Source: Lichtheimia corymbifera B2541
Lineage: Eukaryota > Mucoromycota > Mucoromycetes > Mucorales > Lichtheimiaceae
Assembly (NCBI GenBank): GCA_000697475.1
Contig: JNEU01000906.1
Location: 1 to 64,000 of the forward strand
Direction: 5' to 3'
DNA length: 64,000 bases
A model generated the notes under the pieces. The model saw only the letters and a program-made list of their open reading frames with translations, had not been told where the DNA came from and did not search any database. Positions 12,543-24,915 of this stretch are shown here, piece after piece. Numbering within the stretch: position 1 is the stretch's first letter; the number at the start of each line of letters is the position of its first letter. The position numbers and the translations under genes were made by a program.

Positions 12543-14481
12543 TTATTGATGACGCTTCTCGACAACTACCTTCATACCATGCTTCATGGGTAATGTAAGA
12601 GAGGTCTGATAAGTGATATCTTGGCCTGATACTAAGCTAAATTTGTAACGTTTGATCAAAAAGACAATGGCCACCAGTGCCTCGAGCATTGCAAGATGTT
12701 GTCCTATTATTGATAAGATAAATGTGTGTGTGAGTAAGAAAAGACTCCCCAGTACATATAGAATTTTCAGGAATATGTATCGTGCAAAAAAAGGGATGGG
12801 TGGGCTAGGGGAAAGTTGTTACCTAAGCAAGTGCGGGGGCCTGCGTGAAAGGCTGGCCATTGACCTTGCGATTCACGCTTCAAGTCACCCGTTTCAGTAA
12901 ACCATCGCTCTGGTTTGAATTCCTTTGCATCAGGACCCCACACCTTGATGCTACGACCTTGAGCATAAGGTGCCCATAGAATATAATCGCCTTTTCGAAT
13001 ATGGGTGCCATCAGGCCAAATGTCGTCATCAAGTGCATATTTTTCATTCACAGGCACTGAAGGATACAAACGTAGCACCTCGTAAAACCTATATCCATTT
13101 CATGTGAGCTATATAATCATTGGCATGAATGTAATCATTACGTACACTGCGTGTGCGTATTTCATATCCTTGATCGCTTCATATAAAGCAGGTGGATCGT
13201 GCAATTGAGAATCATCGATATAATCCAAGATTTCTTGATACAGCTTTCTCTCGACACGAGGATGGCACATCAACATGTAAAATGTCCATGACAACGCCTG
13301 GGCTGTTGTATCTCTCCCAGCAATGACAAAGTTGAGCACAATGTCACGCAGCTCGTCGGTGCTTAAAGGCTCACCATCCGCATTGGAGGCATGCATAAAG
13401 CGTGAGAGTAAATCTTGTCGATCAACATGATCCGCTGTTTCCATTTCTTGTCGTCGTTGCTCGATCACTTCACGTGCAAACTGATCGACGGTGTGCAAAT
13501 GGTTGCGCATACCCGATCGCCATGGTGTTAGTAGCTTTTGGATACGCTCGGTCACGGGCCATAATGGATTGAGGAAACGAAGAAATGTATTCTTTTGAGC
13601 TTCATCAAAGGAATAGGCAAATGGCAATTTCTCTTTGGAATCAAGGGCATTTAAATTCACACCAAAACCGAGCCTAAAGGTCATTTGTCAATAAAGGTCA
13701 TGATGCTCAACAATGACGCTTACAGGATAAAGGAGTCGAGTGTAAACTTGAACATGATATCATGGAAATCCATCACCTGGTTCTCATCAGCAGCCTTGTC
13801 CCAAATGTGCTCATTCATATACTCAATCTCTTGCACAAACACCCTACATGTAAGCAATATTATAAGTAAGGTAACTGGATACATGCTACAACAATGATTC
13901 ATACTTTGTAAAATGGTCTCGAAAGTTCTTCACTTGGAAGATATGGCTCGCCGTTTTACGTTGGTAACGCCAATCTTCTCCATTAGCGTTGAAAATACCA
14001 TGACCAAACAAGTCGTTCATGGCATCTCGAAAGATAGGTCCTTTGACATAGTTTTCAAAGTTGTCTAATAATAATCAAGATTGTATTAGTATAAACGTGT
14101 TACACTGGCGATCCATAATATACATACTCTTGAGAACATGTTCAACGTTGCGTGGATCAATGGTCCCCACAATTCGAGGAATTCCAAGTGCAGATACGGT
14201 ACTAATATGGGTCATTGTTTGCATGTCATGGTATGTGGTTGACAAAGAGAACGAGCGACTTACACATTTGGCTCATTCAAAAAGGTGAATGCCTCTACAA
14301 GGAAGTCGTGGATCATATCCTGCCACTGGAGGATAATGGGCAAATTACCCACAAGGGGCCATCCTGGTTGTGTGACAATATCTTTTCGCCGTGCGTCAAA
14401 CACGGCACGATCGTGGTAAATAGCCGCTAGAGTACCCAGAGCTGCTAGTGCGACACCGCCAGCATAGCTTGTGGACGCCAT
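12543..14481 (-). CDS. Cytochrome P450 (CYP86/CYP52-clan-like)
   Basis: Membrane-anchored haem monooxygenase. The N-terminus (MASTSYAGGVALAALGTLA) is a short hydrophobic anchor, followed by the proline-rich PGWPLVGNLP hinge. Further exons carry RYQRKTASHIFQVKNF (C-helix), AGRDTTAQALSW (I-helix oxygen-binding AGxDTT), the ExxR pair in FYEVLRLYPSVP across a splice, the PERW motif, and the haem loop FHAGPRTCLG. The last exon supplies GQHLAMLEA and the C-terminus, ending at 12543. About eight exons are joined. The AGRDTTA form and general layout resemble fatty-acid or alkane omega-hydroxylases of the CYP86 clan, so a lipid substrate is likely but unproven. An endoplasmic reticulum location is inferred from the anchor. 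Confidence 0.92.
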
Positions 14482-14911
14482 TGTTCTTGTTGTTATGTAT
14501 AACAAAAAATGGCTCCCATAACCCTTTGATCCTCCTTTTATATATTCATTGTCTATGTCGTTTGTGTGGGGATTCACATGCAAGCTTACTACACAAACAC
14601 TAGGCATTCCCCACGATGAACAAACGTGGAAGTAATGTGTACGTGTCATGGGACAGCAGGGAAATGACAGCGGACCATTGGAGACGGAAATTTCAAAGTC
14701 ATATATACATCAACAATTTACTCATGCATCATACATACAAAAGTTGCCACAGCGTAGTAGTATATAAAAGGGGAACTTGCACACAAGAAAATAAAACGAG
14801 GGAAATGGAAAGTCAAATGCATAAAAAAAGGGAACGACAGAGAGAGATGGGGAGGAGAAAGAAAAGCATACAAAATGTCCAGGAGATATAGTGATGATGA
14901 TGGTGATGACG
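14482..14911. other. Intergenic region P450/GRHL
   Basis: P450 promoter and the 3' flank of the grainyhead-like gene, with an A/G-rich tract. No gene is seen. Confidence 0.5.
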
Positions 14912-17039
14912 TTAATAATCAAGGATGATGCGTGCTGTGCCGTCTGATTTGAGCTGATATCCAGCGAGCAGTTTCAAATTGTCGTAGAATTGATAGTTGA
15001 CCACTGCATCGTCCACAAGCACCAATAATTGATTGCCTTCTTTTCGTCGCCATACGACTTCGGAAACCGAATCAGTACACAAAGACATAGCCTTGCATAG
15101 CCTAAAAGTAAGTTCTTGTGCAGTCATTTCTTGTAGTTCAACGGGCTTGAATGAAGCATCTTTAGACACTTGAACATAGAGCGTGCGCACTAAAATCATG
15201 ATGAATGAGTGGGGGTTGGATGGATGTGGCATGGATCAATCAAAGAGTACCTGGTTGATGTTGTCGCTTAGTAGTATCATTCATAAAAGTAGGTGTACTG
15301 GGACTTGGATGAATATATTTCTGAGGAGTGGATGTTGTGAGTGGATACACGGCTGATGAATGGACATCTGCTGCAGTGGATGTCGATGTTGTTAATGCAG
15401 ATGGTGATGAAGGATGGGGTGGTGGTGGTGCCACAGCTTGGTAGGACAAAAAGTCATGCGCCAAGTCAGGCCAACTCTTTTCAAGCAACATTGCTGGTGG
15501 AGAAGTGGATGGCGATACAGATGATGATGCAGACATGGGTGGATCCACGTGATGCTGTTGATATTGATGGGGATGCATGGATGGTGGTGCTGTCATTGTA
15601 CGGCTGTGCCTTTGAAATGCCATCAATGCCGTATCCGCTGCTGCTACCGGGTGATCACTGAGTCGTTGCTGTGGCAACACAGGAGGCTCGTTTATATGCG
15701 GCATTGCGTCCACCGTAAATGGGCTGTAGGGCATGGGTTGATTGTACATGATGTGGCTTCCAGGCATCCGCTCAATTTGCTTGCCCATTTGCTTTGCGTC
15801 ATCCTTACTCTTGCGTTCAGCTCCCTAGGGTATGTGTGTCTACACGTGAACAAATAGCATTTCAAGGAGTATACAACAAACATACCTTGTCACGAAATAG
15901 CTTGATTTTGCAAAGAGAACGTTCATAATGCTGATACCTTGCCGTGTAATTTTGTAGCGATATCCGTAATGGGATACCCTTGACTCCTTTGATTCTCGAG
16001 AAATCCGTGGATAGGCAATTGAAGCAGACATAAATCCTTGCACTGCCTTGCCAATCAAAAGTGATACGATCAAACGCTGGATATTGTACATTGCTGATAC
16101 CCATTGATTTCACGTCATCTACAAATATGAATAAAATCATCATTAGATATGCATATAGGATGGTGTGTGGAATATATATACCAAGATCAATAGCTCGTGC
16201 CTGATGGGGTTCCTTTTGTTGCGTGAGCCAAAATTTCCAATAGTTGTCAGCTACACGACGATGCGATGGCTCGTGAAACATGATGGCCACTGTGCTGGTG
16301 ACGGTGGTGGCGCCTTCTTGTTGCCTGGTATCCCTTAGTTCGATCACGTACCACTGTCCTCGGTTAAGGTAGGTTGTGGCGAGATCTTCAGTTTTCTGAC
16401 TAATAGCTGTTGGTGCTAATAAAAAATGCGTGATGTCGTTAGCCACAACACCTAAAAAGAAAACAAACATTGAAAACACGTGTTACATACCTTGAAGAAC
16501 GGCATGGAACATGAGTGACGGGGTTGGCGAGTGCTGTTGGTGTCTGATGATGAGAACAAAGGTGTGAGCGTCGATCATTGGGAACACAGGATATCACTTA
16601 CGATCGTTGTTCCTCGCTGAAAAAGGCAGGTTGTTGGTGATGATGGTGGTGCAAAGGCATAGCGGGAACCATATCGTCATAATAGTAAACCGAGTTGGTG
16701 GGATTATACATCGTTGGGATACCTGTGGGGAAACCACCTGATGATGCAGTACGTTGGCGTGGTTGGTAGCTGTTATACATCATGGGTGTTGTTGATGCCG
16801 CAACTGAAGATGTATCCATAACCATGGATGACGATGGTGGTGCCACTTGATTGTTGTTGTTGTTATTGTTGTTGTAGTTGTGAAATGCCATGGATCCTGA
16901 ATTACTAAAAACGAGTCAGATGCACGGATCACTTTTGTTGAATCAACACAGCAGTAGTGGTGTGTACATACATTTCGTTGGAGACCGTGGTTTCTTGCGG
17001 TGAGCAAGGACTATAACCCGTTTGATGCGCCAAGATCAT
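14912..17039 (-). CDS. Grainyhead/CP2-family transcription factor
   Basis: DNA-binding protein of the CP2/grainyhead superfamily, which in filamentous fungi and animals controls wall or barrier and conidial genes. The N-terminus is low complexity (Asn8 run, His5 run). The CP2 DNA-binding domain spans several exons: YLNRGQWYVIELRDT, VAIMFHEPSHRRVADNYWKFW, ISNVQYPAFDRITFDW, CFNCLSTDFSRIKGVKGIPLRI and CKIKLFRDKGAERK. A ~150-residue Pro/Ser/His-rich linker follows. The C-terminal ubiquitin-like dimerisation domain (LYVQVSKDASFKPVEL to LKSDGTARIILDY) ends at 14912. The start at 17039 (MILAHQTGYSPCSP) is the first Met of the first recognisable exon. An acag acceptor just upstream leaves room for another exon. 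Confidence 0.9.
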
Positions 17040-18167
17040 TCCAGCCAAGTTTTTCTGTATAAGTGATCACACATCATCTATCCAGCTGTATGTAAAAAGA
17101 AAAGGCAATCATGCACCAATTTACCTTGTAGGTTGAATAAATGAAGGGAGAAAAAGATGTGTGGAAATGTCAGAAGACAAAGGAATATTTTAGGATCGCT
17201 CTATTGAATAATAGTCAAGTAAGGGGAAAAAGTAAAGAAAAAAGTAAGAGAAAAAAAAGATTGACAGAGTAAATGTTTCTTATATGACAATCGCTGAATA
17301 ACAAATACAAAATACAGTATGCAGGCACAGATTCATGCTCGCGTTGTCTTTAACTGCAAGAATGGTTCGAAAAAGGGGAAGGGGACGATGATGATAATGA
17401 TGATGATATGTGTGTGGGCATGTGTGAATGTGAGTGTGTGAGTAGTAATGCGCTTGTGTAAAACGTGTGGGTCCGTCTTATTGGTCTACAGTACTCTACA
17501 GGTTCAACAAAAAGCCCAATATTGGATAAAGGAGAGTGGTTGTACGCTTGGTCCGTGTTGAGCTTGCTTGTGCTAAACCAAGCTAGCCTGATATTCTCTT
17601 TCTGTTTGGACCTTTATCAACTTTGTGAAAACATGCGTCGCTCTGTGCTCTCACATGTTCTATTTTGGGAAACATCTTGTATGTAGTATTCTGTCAGAAA
17701 AGGGGAGAACCTAGACTTGCTCTTGAATCTATCGCATTAAAATTGTGCAAGTATACGTGGATCATTCCCTCGTGTCACTTGCAAATGAGGAAACCAGTGG
17801 AGTGGGATGTGCTAATAAATATGTTGTCTCGGGAACTTTGTCCGAGATATCAGCAATGATTTATCTGTTGCGTATCGAAGAGCGCAATCGACATCAGTAA
17901 ACGCTAGAAGATGCATGCATGTTGACATCCCACGTATGATGCAATATGTGTGTGTGTGTGTGTGCCTTTTAACTTGTATAACTCAAAACTTTCCTGCGCC
18001 GACATGCACACCATATCCGACTTTGTGTGCCCATTAAGGTTTGTCATCTCATTAACAAATCCAACCTGCAAACTTGTCAAAAGTTACAGTGAGATAAAAG
18101 GAAAGCAAGCACGATATGCTGCAAAGCACGTTGTTTTTATATTATTTGATCATTCTATTCAAGCTGT
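17040..18167. other. Intergenic region, no gene seen
   Basis: Over 1.1 kb between two minus-strand genes. It includes pyrimidine-poor tracts, short TGA/ATG repeats near 17385-17410 and a (TG)n run at 17947-17964. Open frames here show no recognisable protein. Confidence 0.5.
17947..17964. repeat. (TG)n microsatellite
   Basis: Nine TG dinucleotides in intergenic DNA. Confidence 0.8.
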
Positions 18168-20665
18168 CTAATTCCATTCGCCACCATCAAATCCAATAAA
18201 GCCCTGGAAAACAGGATCAGTATACATGCATGATAACTGCTTCAATCGACAACAGCAACTTACTGTAAGGAGGAAAATCGGAAAGAACCGTTTCTTCTCT
18301 ATTTGCGAACACCCTGCAGTTATATGTAAGAGTTAGTGATCGAGAACCATGAGGGCGAAAAACATTTACTCACAATTCCAAGCAGACGTCAATCGTCCGT
18401 CAATACAGCTACCAGCATCAAAGTAATTGTCGGCACCAGATCCATCAAAGCCATACGTGAAAAAGTCGACTGGCAATCCCAATCAGTATTTTGTAAAGCA
18501 CGCAAAGTCCCAATGTAACTTACAGCAAATGTCTTTTCGGCAATTCTCGACGCTTCCATACTGCTCATTGATATACGCTGCTATTGCTGGATCTTCTGCA
18601 ATCTGATCTATCCGATCGAGTGTGTTGACGATAGGTGTGAGAATTCTGGATACTTGATTGTACTATCAACAAGAGAGGCGATCAGTCATATGGGCAATCA
18701 AAATTTCCTTTGTCTTATTAGTTTACCTTGTCAATAAACATGAATGCATTGGGAACATCTCTATCACCGAGATGCACCGCACTGCTGCCAACCCATGAAC
18801 CACTCTTTTTTTGCGTTCGACTGAGGATCTTATGCATCGCCATTCCAATGTTGCGGCATGGTTGTATACGTTGCAGGCCTTGACCCGTGTTCGTCAGCCT
18901 ATACGGGCTCGAGGATAAGAGATCTTCATCGGATAAACTCCAAAGCATAAACATTTCATGCACAATTTCCCGCCAGAGCGATAGTGATTGGTAAACGTAT
19001 TCGTACTGGGTTTTGTGCGTGTGAGTAAGTCGATGACCATGTCGTCCAGCAATGATAGCAAGTGAATAGCCGCTTTCCGCCTTGTCACGATTAAAGTACT
19101 TGGATAGATACTTTATCATTTTCTCGCAAGGATCCCTTGTTGATTGATAAGCATGTAAGTGGGTGGATTCTCTTCTCTCCTCTCGCACACACACGTTACC
19201 TGTTGGCTTTCAAGTATGCGTGATTGTCCGACAAGGATGCCACACAACGTGCAATATCGTCTGCGGATATGCGATCATTGGCGTATTTCTCACTCAACAT
19301 TTGCACAGCACGTCTTTTCCGGTCCACTTCAGCACTGATTTGGGTTCTTGACTTGAATTCAGGATTGATCTCACGGGTGGCAAGGGCAATCATGTCGTCA
19401 TGTAAAAGTTCGAGACTGTCTTTGGACTCTAGGAAATCGTAAACGGTCTTGATTGGCACCACACACGTGAATCCAAGAGCATCTTCAACATCAGGGGAAG
19501 TAGAATCCTACGTCATGTGTCAAATGGTTGCCCTCTTCCTCTCTCTCTCTCACGCTACACTTACCATGAGCATATACATGAGCTTGCCATAATTGGAACG
19601 CAGCTTTTCTGGATTCATGATCTTGTGTCTGGAAAAAGTTGAGTAAACATATGCCAAATGATAACATCATATGAGACTAACCTTCTTCCCACTTCAAAGA
19701 TTTGCTGATAAAATAGCTCGTTTTGCTTTGGGCTGGATTCTGAAAATAATTGATTGCCAAGTTTGTAGTCGCCGGCCACCAAAAGACCTGCGATGATGGC
19801 ACACAGATCACGGATTTGTGTCACGATTCTCCTTGTCTTGTTGGCGTAGGTCAAGATATCAATCTTATCTATATACGCCAAGTATCCATTAAAACGATTC
19901 CTCTCCTCCTGCATTGTCATTCTTTCATACCTGTGTATTCCGACACGTTCAAGGCCGCATCCAATCTTCCGCATATATGAGTATAATAATCCTTCTTCCC
20001 AATGTCTCCAAAGATATATACTTACAATCGTAGCAGGTTGCGTTCATACGAATCCAATCGAAGAGGGACATATTTCGCTCTACGTCATTGTGCATGAGTA
20101 TAGGACATTGACAATGAACCACGCTTTTCATTATACCTTTTCTCCATCCATTGTCCAAACGTTGAGCTACTAGCACTTTGAATGATGGTGCCATCCAATT
20201 CGAGGGTCACTGGTTGTTTCTCGTCCTCCTATATTGGGATTAGTTTTTATTGTAAATGACCAACTAAGATATTCCTAAGTATTTACCTTTGGTTTTTCTG
20301 TATCAATTAAGCTCATGGCATCAGCAGCAGCTGCTCCAGTATCTTTAAGAGGCGTGTCGACCTTGAGGTTGCGTGCAGTGTGCTTACGGCGGTTGCCAGT
20401 GCGATGAAGCATAGCTATATAGAGAGAGGATGATAGCCATGTTATCTATTATGTGCTGTCATAGTAGTAGTTTCTGGTCGTATTCGTCGTACCGTGGCAT
20501 ACTTCGCAAAAGTCTTCGTCGCATTGCTCACAGAATACCGAAGCCTATAGACATGGAGGGTTACAATGGACGATCTCAAAGCGTTGAAGGCTGCATTACC
20601 TCCTGATCACTGCATTCGACACAAAACAAGGGATGAAGCGAAGACGTTGCTACTTGGAATTCCAT
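18168..20665 (-). CDS. UPF0652 (DUF2009) zinc-finger protein
   Basis: Member of the UPF0652 family (fission yeast C22H10.08 type; also in plants), conserved but without a known function. The N-terminal exons encode a B-box-like zinc finger: Cys pairs in FCVECSDQEASVFCEQC and DFCEVCH, then MLHRTGNRRKHTARNL. The DUF2009 body follows in many exons: AKYVPLRLDSYERNLLRL, DILTYANKTRRIVTQIRDLC, FYQQIFEVGRR, PIKTVYDFLESKDSLELL, SDNHAYLKANR|DPCEKMIKYL, YSLAIIAGRHGHRLTHTH, SLWREIVHEMFMLWSL, SGSWVGSSAVHLGDRDVPN. It ends with GFIGFDGGEWN. The order and content match the family end to end. It is divergent from the ankyrin gene at 20809, with a 143-bp shared upstream region. Confidence 0.9.
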
Positions 20666-20808
20666 ATCCGTGATTAGCAAGGAGAGCGAGAAGGAAACAG
20701 AAAGGGATAGGTTGTCTGTCGATCCGAAAATGGCGACAGCAGTTCAGCTACCGAGAACGACAACTCCCTTTCTCTAACAAACCCTGCCACCACCTACCAC
20801 CACCACCA
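20666..20808. promoter_or_regulatory. Shared divergent promoter, UPF0652/ankyrin gene
   Basis: Only 143 bp separate two divergent start codons, so both promoters must lie here or overlap the genes. The ankyrin side is CCACCA-rich. No specific factor site is claimed. Confidence 0.5.
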
Positions 20809-22053
20809 ATGCCATCTCTCCAAAGTGCACTCAAGTATATACACTCGTCTGACGCCATGACAACTTTTCTGGAAACACACACCGTCGACGTCAATGAGAA
20901 GGATCAGCATGGCGATGCACTGGTCCATTTCGCTGCACGTGCTCATGCCGTCGACGTGTTGCAAGTGTTGCACGACCATGGTGCTGATCTCGGGGCTGTC
21001 AATGAGCACGGTATCGTTCACAGCATTATCAATATCTACAATGGTTGTAACTGACCTTATCAATATAGGACGGCAACCCTTGCATGAAGCTATTGATTCG
21101 ATCGATTGTGTCGCATATCTTGTCAAGCATGATAGCGTGGACGTTAATGCATTGAAACGAGGCGATTGGACACCCGTGATGAGTGCAGGTAAACGTTTCC
21201 ACTGAGATGACATGATGATATATATATTAACATGATGCATTTATAGCATTGAAAGGGAATCTGGATATCGTCAAGATACTGGAACAAGCAGGTGCTCAAC
21301 TCGACCGCATCACCAAAGATGGTAGGACAGCATTGCATCTTGCAATCCAGAATGGTAATGAAAACAAAAAGTGAACTATGGTATCGTCGCTTATTCAGAA
21401 TGTTATATATATGTGTAGGTCATGTGGAAACTGCCATCTATCTTGCTGAACACTCACCATCATCCGTAATGAAATCCACAAAATCAGGTCGCCTTCCTGC
21501 ACAGTTAGCAGCTGCACTTTCACCACCCGAGACATCCTATGCCATCACCTCTTTTCTCCTCAGCAACCCTTTATGGGCAACACCCATACTCAACCATCGC
21601 GATAATTCTGGCCGTGGTGTATTGATCGATGCAGCAGCAGCACGCAGCTTCCAATTACTCAAACGATTATTGCTTGATTATGACGCTGATCCCAACCAAA
21701 CGGATTCGATTCATCGGAGTATGATCCACTATGCTGCCATGATGGGCCATTTAGACACGCTCGAATTCATATATCACCTACAATTACCAAAGGACGTTTA
21801 TTGGGATGCACCGGATAGTTGGGATCAATGGACACCTCTTTTACATGCGGCACGCGAAGGTCACACTCCCATTGTGAAATTCTTATTGGAGAACAAGTTG
21901 GCTGACAAAACATGGAAGGATAAGCGAGGAAGAACAGGCTACGACTTAGGTAAAAAGGAAGAGCTCTTTGCCAAACACATCTGATTAATAATCTATCTGA
22001 TAGCCAATGCCTGGAACCATAGAGACATTTGTGAATATCTTCAGGGGAGATGA
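20809..22053 (+). CDS. Ankyrin-repeat protein
   Basis: A repeat protein expected to act as a protein-binding scaffold. Five exons are read: 20809-21010, 21069-21188, 21247-21354, 21419-21949 and 22004-22053, about 336 residues. The frame joins cleanly at each junction (NEHG/RQPLHEA, VMSA/ALKGN, AIQN/GHVETA, YDL/ANAWN). Ankyrin units are seen at HGDALVHFAARAHAVDVL, RQPLHEAIDSIDCVAYL, WTPVMSAALKGNLDIVK, GRTALHLAIQNGHVETA, HRSMIHYAAMMGHLDTL and WTPLLHAAREGHTPIVK. There is no signal peptide, membrane segment or catalytic domain. The C-terminus DICEYLQGR is short, so the protein is almost all repeats. Orthology is not assigned. Confidence 0.88.
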
Positions 22054-22119
22054 CTGGATCTGTACATAGAATCGAATTGACACGTTTATATAATAAATTA
22101 AGATTGTCTGTTGTAAGTT

Positions 22120-23615
22120 CTATTGGCCCTCGCCAAAGACATCAACACCCCAGAAAGACTTGGGGTTAATAAGACGCTTTTCTTCAGTGACAAGAGAGTT
22201 GAGCTTGTTAAAGTCTTCATCGGACAATTGCACATCCTGGAAGTTGGAAATGATACGGGATTCAGTGACACTCTTGGGGATCACAGAGGTACCGCGTTGA
22301 ATACCCCATCCAAGGAGAACTTGAGCTGGAGAGGCATTGTACTTTTTGGCAATAGCAGCCTAAAGAGAAGGACATGAGCTCATGATTAACAAATTGATGT
22401 CACTTTAACGTGTTGATCTTACCACTTGCTCATCCTTCATCAAAGGAGAGTCGGTGCTACCCAAGGGGGAGTAAGCAGTAACTATTAAAAAGAGCATTAG
22501 TATCTCCTATAAATGAATCTTCCAGACCAATGATACATACCATGGATGCCATTCTTGCCACAGAATTCAAGCAACTCCTTTTGGGCAAGGTAGGGATGCA
22601 ATTCGACCTAATGATATGTCAGCTCCACTGTATTTGCAAGCAATTAGTACAAAAGACAGACACGTTACCTGGTTGACAGCAGGAACAATCTTGGCTGACT
22701 TGATCAATTGCTCCAACTTTTTGACGGTAAAGTTGCTAACACCGATAGCACGGACCTTGTCACCAACCAACTTTTCCATGGCCTGCCAATCGTATTTGTA
22801 AGCACCCCATGTATGTTGCCGTATGTGTATATATCAAATACTTACAGCATAAGTCTCAGTGAAGGGGGTGGAATCAAACTGAATGTTTCCTTCAGCATCC
22901 TTGGGCGCCAAATCCTCGGACTCAGCAAATGCCACAGGCCTAATATGCAACGGTCAGGGTTTGATTTGTCAGCTCGGACGCTCGGGCATTGAATCTAGAT
23001 ATTTGGGACAAGACACGGTCCCATCCCACCACTTACCAGTGCATCAAGTAAAGATCGAGATAGTCAGTCTGCAAGTTAGCAAGCGAGGTTTCCAAAGCCT
23101 TGGCAACAAGATCAGGACGATGGGAGGTGTTCCAGAGCTTGGTAGTAAGGAAGATTTCCTTACGGGGGACACCACTATCCTTAAGAGCTTGACCCACTTC
23201 CTTTTCATTGCCATCTACAAAGGCCGTTAATATAAAGCAACACTATATGCAACTGACCGGTTCACTTACAAACAAAAGCAGTATCGATATGGCGGTAACT
23301 GCATAAATAAGGGGGTAAACAAACACGTCATATTAGTAAAAAGGAGCTACCTTAATCCTTGCAATACATCTTACCCTGCCTTGAGAGCGGTCAAAACGGC
23401 TTGGTAAACCTCATTTGGTTTGGATTGCCAAGTGCCCAAACCGAGACATGGGATTTCAGCACCAGTGTTACTATGGGAATATATAAATAGTGATCAGTGA
23501 TATGGCTGAGGCATCAATTTGGGGTGATGTGGATGGTGTCATTATGTACAACCATCCTCTCATATATATATATATGCATGTACACTTACAGCTTGAAAGT
23601 ACGTCCAGAAGCCAT
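22120..23615 (-). CDS. Aldo/keto reductase (GCY1/aldose-reductase type)
   Basis: NADPH-dependent reductase of aldehydes and ketones. It starts MASGRTFKL at 23615 and is spread over about eight exons. The catalytic tetrad is complete: Asp in YRHIDTAF, Tyr in the exon-spanning [12 protein letters not shown], Lys in LTTKLWN, and His in YLMHW. Also present are [12 protein letters not shown] at the N-terminus, [34 protein letters not shown] and the cofactor-binding [11 protein letters not shown] near the C-terminus. Length (~310) fits the family. The nearest yeast relatives are Gcy1/Ypr1 (glycerol/glyceraldehyde metabolism), but the substrate cannot be fixed from sequence. It is divergent from ALG14 across 190 bp. 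Confidence 0.94.
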
Positions 23616-23805
23616 TGCAATAAGAATACGAGAGAAAGAGTGTAGCTCCTTATCCTCACTCGACGAACTCCTTTTATATACGCTATAAGCTGGGAGAGTT
23701 GCATCATCTTTTTCCCCTCCGCATTAATAACCCCAGTACCAATAAGGGAGACCGACCGACCGAGCGAAACCGGCAGTACCAAGCACTCAACTCGATTAAT
23801 AAGCT
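23616..23805. promoter_or_regulatory. Shared divergent promoter, AKR/ALG14
   Basis: 190 bp between the start codons of two divergent genes. It contains TATATACG-like sequence at about 23676 and a CCGACCGACCGAGCG stretch at about 23750. No factor site is assigned. Confidence 0.4.
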
Positions 23806-24680
23806 ATGCTGTGGATCGCGACATTGGTGGCGGGAGTATTCATTGCTCTCATCATTCGACTCTGGTTCGTCATTCCAGGAAGGACACCCCATTACGCATC
23901 GACTTCATCATCGCGTCTACGGCGGCGGCAGCCTTGCAGGACGTGTATATTTCTCGGTTCAGGTAGGTTTCTTTAGCTCGTATTAGAATTCTAGGTACTC
24001 AAATGTGCTATTATATCATAGGTGGGCATACAGCCGAAATGCTACAGCTTGCGCAGTATCTCGACCCTAACAAGTATACCCCACGTACGTATGTGATGGC
24101 ATCATCGGATGCATTAAGTGCATCGAAAGTGGATCCCGATGAGGTAGTGTTCTTTTGCATGGTCGCTTGGCGTACGTAATACTTACTATCTTTATATACA
24201 AGTCCTATTATATACCTCGAGCACGACATGTTGGACAAGGATGGATCTCTGTACCTTGGACGACGTTGAAGGCTTTATTGGTGGCATTTCAAATCATTTT
24301 CAAAACAATGCCTGATCTGGTAAGTGAGAGATATGACAAAAGACAGGTTTCATGTGTGTGTTAACATCAACAAAAAACAGATTCTGTGCAATGGTCCTGG
24401 CAGTTGTGTACCCATTTGCGTGGCAGCTTATATCCCAAAAGTAAGAAAAAGAGAAGGTAGCAGCATCTCATCAGTCCCATCCATTCATTGCCTATGTCCC
24501 CCATAATAGATATTGGGTATCCATCCTATCCAGATCATCTACGTGGAATCCTTTGCACGCGTCAAGACACTTTCTCTGACAGGCAAATTGCTTTATCTCT
24601 TTGTGGATCGATTTTTGGTTCAGTGGCCCGAGCTGCAGGAGCGGTATAGTAAAGCTGAGTATAGAGGAATTTTGGTTTAG
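23806..24680 (+). CDS. ALG14: UDP-GlcNAc transferase subunit ALG14
   Basis: ER membrane anchor of the Alg13/Alg14 enzyme that adds the second GlcNAc to dolichol-PP-GlcNAc in N-glycan assembly. It starts with the transmembrane segment MLWIATLVAGVFIALIIRLW. The next exons give CIFLGSGGHTAEMLQLA (glycine-rich loop joined across an intron), YVMASSDALSASKVD, IPRARHVGQGW, the short exon ILCNGPGSCVPICVAAYIPK and IIYVESFARVKTLSLTGKLLY, ending FLVQWPELQERY. The order and spacing match the family. Alg13 is not in the window. Convergent with VTC1. Confidence 0.94.
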
Positions 24681-24915
24681 CGTTTCATTCAAGAAAAAAT
24701 AAAGTATGGCTGAAACAAACTTTGTGTATATGTATAAGGAGCAAAACAAGTATACAAGTTGGAGGGGGAGAAAAGAAAAAAAGACGACTTTTTTTGGGGG
24801 GATTGTGTATGAGCGTATGTTGATGAGCGTATCAAGTAGAGCGTTTGGTGTGAAATACGTGTGCTGTGTGTTGAGTGAGTGCGTGAGTGAGCGAAAAATC
24901 AATTGTGGGATATCT

